A DNA stretch of 64,000 nucleotides, from positions 104,177,947 to 104,241,946 of the forward strand of contig OW799235.1 in the NCBI GenBank assembly GCA_941918925.1. Reading direction: 5' to 3'. A program made the translations under genes and the position numbers. Positions within the stretch are counted from its first letter, which is position 1. Every line of letters begins with the position of its first letter. The notes beneath the pieces are model-generated. The model was not told where the DNA came from and ran no database searches. It was given only the letters and a program-made list of their open reading frames with translations. This DNA comes from Phyto melanocephala. Taxonomy: Eukaryota; Arthropoda; Insecta; Diptera; Rhinophoridae. Below, piece after piece: positions 59,273 through 64,000 of this stretch.

Positions 59273-62200
59273 ATGAGTTCTATGTTTAATATTGATAAAC
59301 TATCTGATACGAATTACGACACATGGAGTATGCAAGTAAAATCAGTTTTAATCCATCAAGATTTATGGGATGTTGTTTCCAAAGAAGAGAAAAAAGCGGA
59401 TGCAACTTGGAAAATATGCGATGGGAAGGCTCTGTCAACTATAATTCTAACAATTACCCCAATGCAGCTCTCTTATATTAAAAATAGTAAAACATCGAAT
59501 GAAGCATGGATTGCATTAAAAAGTATCCATCGACCAAAAGGACCTGTCAGAAAAGTAACTCTATTTAAGCAACTTCTTGGAATGCGCATGAGTGAAGATG
59601 ATTGCATCCAAGAATATATTTGCAATTTCACGTCAGTCGTGGAAAAATTAGCAGAAATTGGAATTGAGTTACAGGAGGATTTATTAGTAATAATGGTAAT
59701 GGCAAGTTTACCAAAATCTTTTGAGAATTTCGTTGTGGCATTAGAAACTCAAGATAAACTTCCTGAATTAAACGCATTAAAGGTTAAGCTAGTTGAAGAG
59801 GGAGAAAGAAGAAAAGCAGCAGAATCCAACAACAATGAAGACAATGTTCATGTATTTATGGCTCAAGCAAAGAAAACCAACAAAGAAACACACTATAGAA
59901 AAAACACAAACAACAACAATAGTACAAATTTCAGTAGCAGCCGTTTTACAAACAGCAACAACAAAAATGTAAAATGCTACAAGTGTCAACGCAGAGGACA
60001 CTACGCTTCGCAGTGCAAAAACGCAGAGATAGAAAAAAAGGTTGAGCAGAAAAAAGTCAACGACTTTGCTTATTCAGTGTTAGCAGCTGCGGACAACTAT
60101 TCATTAAACAGTAATGTATGGTGTTTGGATAGTGGTGCTTCTTTACATTTATGCTGTAATCGAAGTTTGTTTGATGTTTTTGAAGACAGAGAAGAGTTTA
60201 TATCCCTTGCTGGACAAAGTAAAATCAAATCTGTTGGCAGAGGCACAGTAAGAATTAGCGAGTACAATATTAAGTTAAACAATGTATTGTATGTACCACA
60301 GCTACAATGCAATTTTATTTCTGTCGGAAAAGTAGCGGAAATTGACGTTGTGAAATTTAATGCTAGCAGCGCATCAATTTTAAGAAACGGTAAAGCAATA
60401 CTGACTGCGAAAAAGGTTGGCGATTTATTTTTGTTTGCAGAGAAAAAAGAAAGTTTGTTTTTTTCCAGTATACCAATCGAAGCAGTGAAATGGCATATGC
60501 GTTACGGTCACTTAAATATTGCAAGCCTTCGTCAACTTGCTGAAAAACAGATGGTGCAAGGTATGAATATTAAATTTCCAAAGGAATTGCGTTGTTCTGT
60601 ATGTATGAAAAGTAAAAGTACAGTAAAGCCTTTTTCAAGTTCTGAGAGCAGAGCTAAGAAGCTGTTAGAATTAATACATACTGACATATGCGGTCCTATT
60701 AATACGACGTCACTTGGTGGTGCCCGTTATATTTTAACATTTATTGATGACAAATCGCGTTTTGTTTTTGTGTATTTTTTGAAAAACAAAAATGAAACAT
60801 TCAATACATTTAAAAACTTCAAGGCAATGGTTGAGCGTCAAACAGGCGAACAAATTAAAATGTTGCGGTCTGATAACGGTTCAGAATTTAAGAATAATAT
60901 TTTTGATGCGTATTTAACTGAACATGGTATTGTAAGGCAATTAACTGTACCATACACACCACAGCAGAACGGCGTAGCTGAGAGGTTCAATAGAACTTTG
61001 GTTGAAATGGCAAGAGCTATGTTAATATCAGCAGGTTTAAAAGAATTTTTGTGGGCAGAAGCTATAAATACAGCAGTTTATTTACGCAACAGGGCACCAA
61101 CAAAAGCCTTAAATAATGCAACGCCATATGAAGTGTGGCATAATCGTAAACCAAATGTCAGTCATTTAAAAATATTTGGTTCGATTGCAATTGCTTTAAA
61201 TAAAAAACGGAACAACAAATTTAAAGCAAAAGGAACGGAGTACATTTTTGTTGGATACTCAAGAACGTCAAAGGCGTATCGTTTATACGATAAGCAGACA
61301 AGGAGCATTGTAATAAATCGTGATGTTTCTTTTATCGAAAAAATTGATAGCAACGAGACCGTGTACATTCCATTATCAGAAAAAGATTTGCCATGTGTGG
61401 ATGAAGTAAGCATAGAAGAAATAAATGAAGAGACCGATACTGATTTCGAATCTGCAGAAGAGCAAGAAATAGATAAACCGAAAATTGGCGCAGGAAGGCC
61501 CCGAATTGTGAGAACCGGACTACCTGGAAGACCCAAGAAGAGCTACAATACAATTAATTTAATTCAACAGGTAAATAAAATAATAGAGGTACCAAATAGC
61601 GTAAGTGAGGCTTTGAGTAGTGACAATGGTCATTTTTGGTGGGATGCAATGCAGGAGGAGTACAAATCTTTACTTAGAAACAAGACTTGGGAGTTGACGG
61701 ATTTACCACAGGGACAAAGAGTGATAGGTTGTAAGTGGGTATTCGCGATTAAAAGGGATGAGCATGGGAATATAGAAAGGTTTAAGGCAAGGTTAGTGGC
61801 AAAAGGGTATGCTCAGACATATGGTGTAAACTACACAGAAACTTTTTCCCCAGTAGTGCGATACGAGACCATTAGGATGGTAATAGCATTGTCGGCAGAA
61901 TATAAACTACACTTACATCAAATGGATGTATCGACAGCCTATTTGAATAGTACACTTAATAACGAAGTTTATATGTCTCAACCAGAATGTTTTGTGGATG
62001 AAAGCAATCCAAATAAGATTTTGAGGTTAAGAAAAGCTTTGTACGGCTTGAAACAATCAGGCAGGGAATGGAATCAGACACTTAATAACATTTTGTTGGG
62101 AATTGGTTTCAAATCATGTAGAAATGAGCCATGTTTATATGTGAGGATTGATGGCGAGCGGATAAATTTAATTGCTGTCTATGTAGATGACTTACTCTTG

Positions 62201-62902
62201 GCATCATCTGATATATATGATTTAAACTTTATAAAGACTCAGATCTCAGATAAGTTGAAAGTTGTCGATAAGGGTCCTGCTAGACATTTTTTAAGTTTGG
62301 AAATAGACAGAAATGGTTCCACGGGTAATATATTTCTTCACCAGAAGAAATATATAGAAGATTTATTAAGTGAATATGGAATGGAGGAATGTAGACCAGT
62401 TTATACTCCATTGGAACCGAAATATCAGGTCATGTGTAATGAAAGTTCGTGTGAAAGGGTTTGTCTTAAGGAATACCAATCATTAATCGGTTCGTTGATG
62501 TATTTGGCAATATGTTCACGTCCGGATATTCTGTATTCCGTTTCGAAATTATCTCAGAAAAATACAGACCCACATAAGGAGCATATGGTGGCTGCTAGAA
62601 GAGTTTTGAGATATATAGGTACAACTAGGGATATGAAGCTAAAATATTTTAGGACTGGGGAACCACTGAAATGTTATGTAGATGCGGATTGGGGTGGTGA
62701 CACGGTTTGCCGAAAATCCTATACGGGATATAGTTTTATTTTAGCTGGGGGAGTTTTTTCTTGGGAGGCCAAGAAGCAGTCCACTGTTGCCCTGAGTAGC
62801 ACTGAGGCGGAGTATATGGCACTGTCTTCAGCGGCAAAGGAGGCAGTTTATTTGAAGAAGTTACTAGATGAGATAAATTATACTGTCTTGACAAGGTGGT
62901 AA
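59273..62902 (+). CDS. copia gag-pol polyprotein (3' end frameshifted)
   Basis: A 1209-residue polyprotein. Gag: about 1-225 (start MSSMFNIDKLSDTNYDTWS). Zinc knuckle CX2CX4HX4C at C235, C238, H243, C248, for RNA binding. Protease active site DSGA at D286. Integrase: HHCC finger with H408/H413 and C441/C444, catalytic D471, D534 and E570 (35 residues between the last two). Reverse transcriptase: about 800-1050 with YVDD at D972/D973. RNase H: D1137/D1139 (VDADW) and E1180 (SSTEAEY). The frame then stops at 62900-62902 after NYTVLTRW; the last RNase H part continues in another frame (62896-63129). Function is copying RNA to DNA and inserting it in the genome. With the frameshift this copy probably lacks full RNase H. 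Start chosen as the first ATG after the PBS. Confidence 0.95.
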   Translation: MSSMFNIDKLSDTNYDTWSMQVKSVLIHQDLWDVVSKEEKKADATWKICDGKALSTIILTITPMQLSYIKNSKTSNEAWIALKSIHRPKGPVRKVTLFKQLLGMRMSEDDCIQEYICNFTSVVEKLAEIGIELQEDLLVIMVMASLPKSFENFVVALETQDKLPELNALKVKLVEEGERRKAAESNNNEDNVHVFMAQAKKTNKETHYRKNTNNNNSTNFSSSRFTNSNNKNVKCYKCQRRGHYASQCKNAEIEKKVEQKKVNDFAYSVLAAADNYSLNSNVWCLDSGASLHLCCNRSLFDVFEDREEFISLAGQSKIKSVGRGTVRISEYNIKLNNVLYVPQLQCNFISVGKVAEIDVVKFNASSASILRNGKAILTAKKVGDLFLFAEKKESLFFSSIPIEAVKWHMRYGHLNIASLRQLAEKQMVQGMNIKFPKELRCSVCMKSKSTVKPFSSSESRAKKLLELIHTDICGPINTTSLGGARYILTFIDDKSRFVFVYFLKNKNETFNTFKNFKAMVERQTGEQIKMLRSDNGSEFKNNIFDAYLTEHGIVRQLTVPYTPQQNGVAERFNRTLVEMARAMLISAGLKEFLWAEAINTAVYLRNRAPTKALNNATPYEVWHNRKPNVSHLKIFGSIAIALNKKRNNKFKAKGTEYIFVGYSRTSKAYRLYDKQTRSIVINRDVSFIEKIDSNETVYIPLSEKDLPCVDEVSIEEINEETDTDFESAEEQEIDKPKIGAGRPRIVRTGLPGRPKKSYNTINLIQQVNKIIEVPNSVSEALSSDNGHFWWDAMQEEYKSLLRNKTWELTDLPQGQRVIGCKWVFAIKRDEHGNIERFKARLVAKGYAQTYGVNYTETFSPVVRYETIRMVIALSAEYKLHLHQMDVSTAYLNSTLNNEVYMSQPECFVDESNPNKILRLRKALYGLKQSGREWNQTLNNILLGIGFKSCRNEPCLYVRIDGERINLIAVYVDDLLLASSDIYDLNFIKTQISDKLKVVDKGPARHFLSLEIDRNGSTGNIFLHQKKYIEDLLSEYGMEECRPVYTPLEPKYQVMCNESSCERVCLKEYQSLIGSLMYLAICSRPDILYSVSKLSQKNTDPHKEHMVAARRVLRYIGTTRDMKLKYFRTGEPLKCYVDADWGGDTVCRKSYTGYSFILAGGVFSWEAKKQSTVALSSTEAEYMALSSAAKEAVYLKKLLDEINYTVLTRW

Positions 62903-63129
62903 TAAATGGTGACAATTTAGGTTCTTTACATTTAGTAAAAAATCCCATATATCACAATAGAACTAAGCACATAGATATAAGATATCATCATATAAGAAAT
63001 GTGTACGAAAGTGGATTAATTGATTTAAAATATTGTTGTAGCAATCAGAACATAGCGGATATATTTACGAAAAATCTACCTAAAGTATTACATGAAAAAA
63101 TAGTAACTTTAATGGGTTTTTGTAAATAA
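62896..63129 (+). pseudogene. copia RNase H C-terminal segment, out of frame
   Basis: The frame contains INGDNLGSLHLVKNP, TKHIDIRYHHIRN and NIADIFTKNLP, the usual end of a copia RNase H with its last catalytic Asp (GDN). It lies in the -1 frame relative to gag-pol and overlaps its last codons by seven bases. A one-base loss near 62892-62897 in an A/G run explains the break; a sequencing error is the alternative. There is no start codon of its own (the first codon is GTG), so it is not a separate gene. Confidence 0.85.
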
Positions 63130-63230
63130 ATAGTTATGTTTAATTTTTATTTTTTTTTTAATTATGTTTTTTTTTTTGAATGAATTTAGGTTTGTCATTA
63201 TTTTTAAGAAAATTAAAACTACGTGTGTGT

Positions 63231-63240
63231 TGAGGAGGAG
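63231..63240 (+). promoter_or_regulatory. polypurine tract
   Basis: TGAGGAGGAG directly before the 3' LTR; primer site for plus-strand DNA synthesis. Confidence 0.8.
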
Positions 63241-63428
63241 TGTTGAATATACATATATAAAAGTTCCTAGTTTATGCAACACACAACGTAATAATATATA
63301 CAATATATAATAAATATGAAAACCATTTAGATAATAAGATAATAATTAGCAAATAAGTTTTTTCTGTAAATAAAGTTTAGTCGTAATAAACACATCAAAG
63401 AAAGAAGTCGCATTTTTATTTTACAACA
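63241..63428 (+). repeat. copia 3' LTR
   Basis: Identical to the 5' LTR except for CC in place of TT in ATGAAAAxxATTTAG (186 of 188 bases equal). Confidence 0.95.
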
Positions 63429-63433
63429 ATAAT
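63429..63433 (+). repeat. copia target-site duplication, right
   Basis: ATAAT, matching 58997-59001. Confidence 0.9.
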
Positions 63434-64000
63434 ACAAATTTTTTTATGAACAACTTCTTCCGCTTAAATTGATTCTGAATATGGGAGTTTAAAATTTTTA
63501 ACCAAATAACTGTACCTTTACTGTCCTAATAAATTTTTTTTGTATATCAATTGTTGAAAAAAAAACTTTTTTATGAAAATTTTGTAAAAAAAAAACCTTA
63601 AATAAATTCAAAAATTGATTTTAGTAGAAATTTAAATAGAAATTGGTGAGCAAAATTCAGTATTGCCTAATATATCACTCTAGCTCACAGGGTTTTGTAA
63701 ATAAAAATTACATCCTTCTTATTTCATTATTTGTAATTCTTGGCCTTGCGTAAATATTTACCTACATACACAGTAGAAATGAAATATTTATATGTGTGTG
63801 TACGCATATCTATTTATATTACAATATAAAATAAAGAGACATGTAAGAGACATTCTCATATAGAAGTGATGCTTCTGGGAATAAAATAGAACAGAAAATC
63901 CTTTGTTTATAAAAGTAATATATTTTAATAAATTTTTGTTTCACACTTTATGTACATAAATATATATTTTTATTAAAAACGTATTTTACGTCTAAACAAA
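63434..64000. other. AT-rich sequence, no gene seen
   Basis: Flanking DNA after the copia insertion. No supported feature. Confidence 0.5.

Larger units (their letters stand above)
59002..63428 (+). mobile_element. Ty1/copia LTR retrotransposon, nearly intact
   Basis: A 4427-bp element with 188-bp LTRs (TGTTG...CAACA), PBS, one gag-pol reading frame, PPT and a 5-bp target duplication. The LTRs differ only at two adjacent bases (TT versus CC), so the insertion is young. The protein order is gag, protease, integrase, reverse transcriptase, RNase H, as in Pseudoviridae. The only damage seen is one frameshift near 62892-62897 within RNase H. It replicates through a cytoplasmic RNA and virus-like particle and has no envelope gene. 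Confidence 0.95.

Noticed and set aside
61162..61553. Minus-strand ORFs inside the copia element
   Set aside because: Shadows of the gag-pol reading frame; the same holds for 59789-60001, 60097-60312 and 62736-62948.

Overview
This window looks like a piece of an AT-rich insect genome, most probably a higher (schizophoran) fly. Three things point there: DINE-1-like (Helentron-associated) repeats with the same end structure as Drosophila INE-1; a copia element whose primer-binding site resembles that of Drosophila copia; and fossils of mariner, ITmD37E, piggyBac, gypsy and LINE elements typical of dipteran intergenic or intronic DNA. The genus cannot be fixed from sequence alone. Nothing bacterial is present: no operons, rRNA, CRISPR or tRNA gene was recognised.

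Layout. 0.3-9.7 kb: two large DINE-1-like elements in opposite orientation (326-3331 and 7418-9668), each carrying the same mariner-derived internal element, with two head-to-tail Helitrons between them (4092-5717). 10-21 kb: mariner fossils, a 270-bp terminal-inverted-repeat element, a strong 37-bp-arm hairpin, a Helitron (15644-16537) and a Helitron-like 5' end with 142-bp repeats. 21.3-27.5 kb: a possible hAT-like element with a nested DINE, and further DINE copies. 28-31 kb: a THAP-type zinc-finger ORF and a broken ITmD37E transposase. 34-36 kb: a candidate exon and an odorant-receptor-like N-terminus. 39-42 kb: gypsy protease remnant, Helitron, ITmD37E N-terminal fossil and a piggyBac element bounded by TTAA. 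43.1-43.4 kb: the best candidate host-gene exon, with a splice acceptor, 5' UTR, start codon, 25 codons and a GTAAGT donor. 46.7-53.2 kb: DINE fragments, a MITE, two near-identical mariner fossils, another mariner 3' end, a LINE RT fossil and a DINE. 56.2-58.7 kb: three Helitrons and a mariner MITE. 59.0-63.4 kb: a young, nearly intact Ty1/copia retrotransposon.

The copia element (59002-63428) is the only long coding unit. It has 188-bp LTRs differing at two adjacent bases, an ATAAT target duplication, PBS, PPT and a 1209-codon gag-pol frame broken by one frameshift inside RNase H. The host-gene signal is sparse. The long stretches without features look like intron or intergenic DNA of a large gene that includes the 43.3-kb exon. 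No new multi-gene system was found. The points of most interest are the hidden host exon, the odorant-receptor fragment, the tandem Helitrons with a flanking 16-bp repeat, a GC-rich palindromic motif shared by unrelated repeat families, and the near-intact copia.
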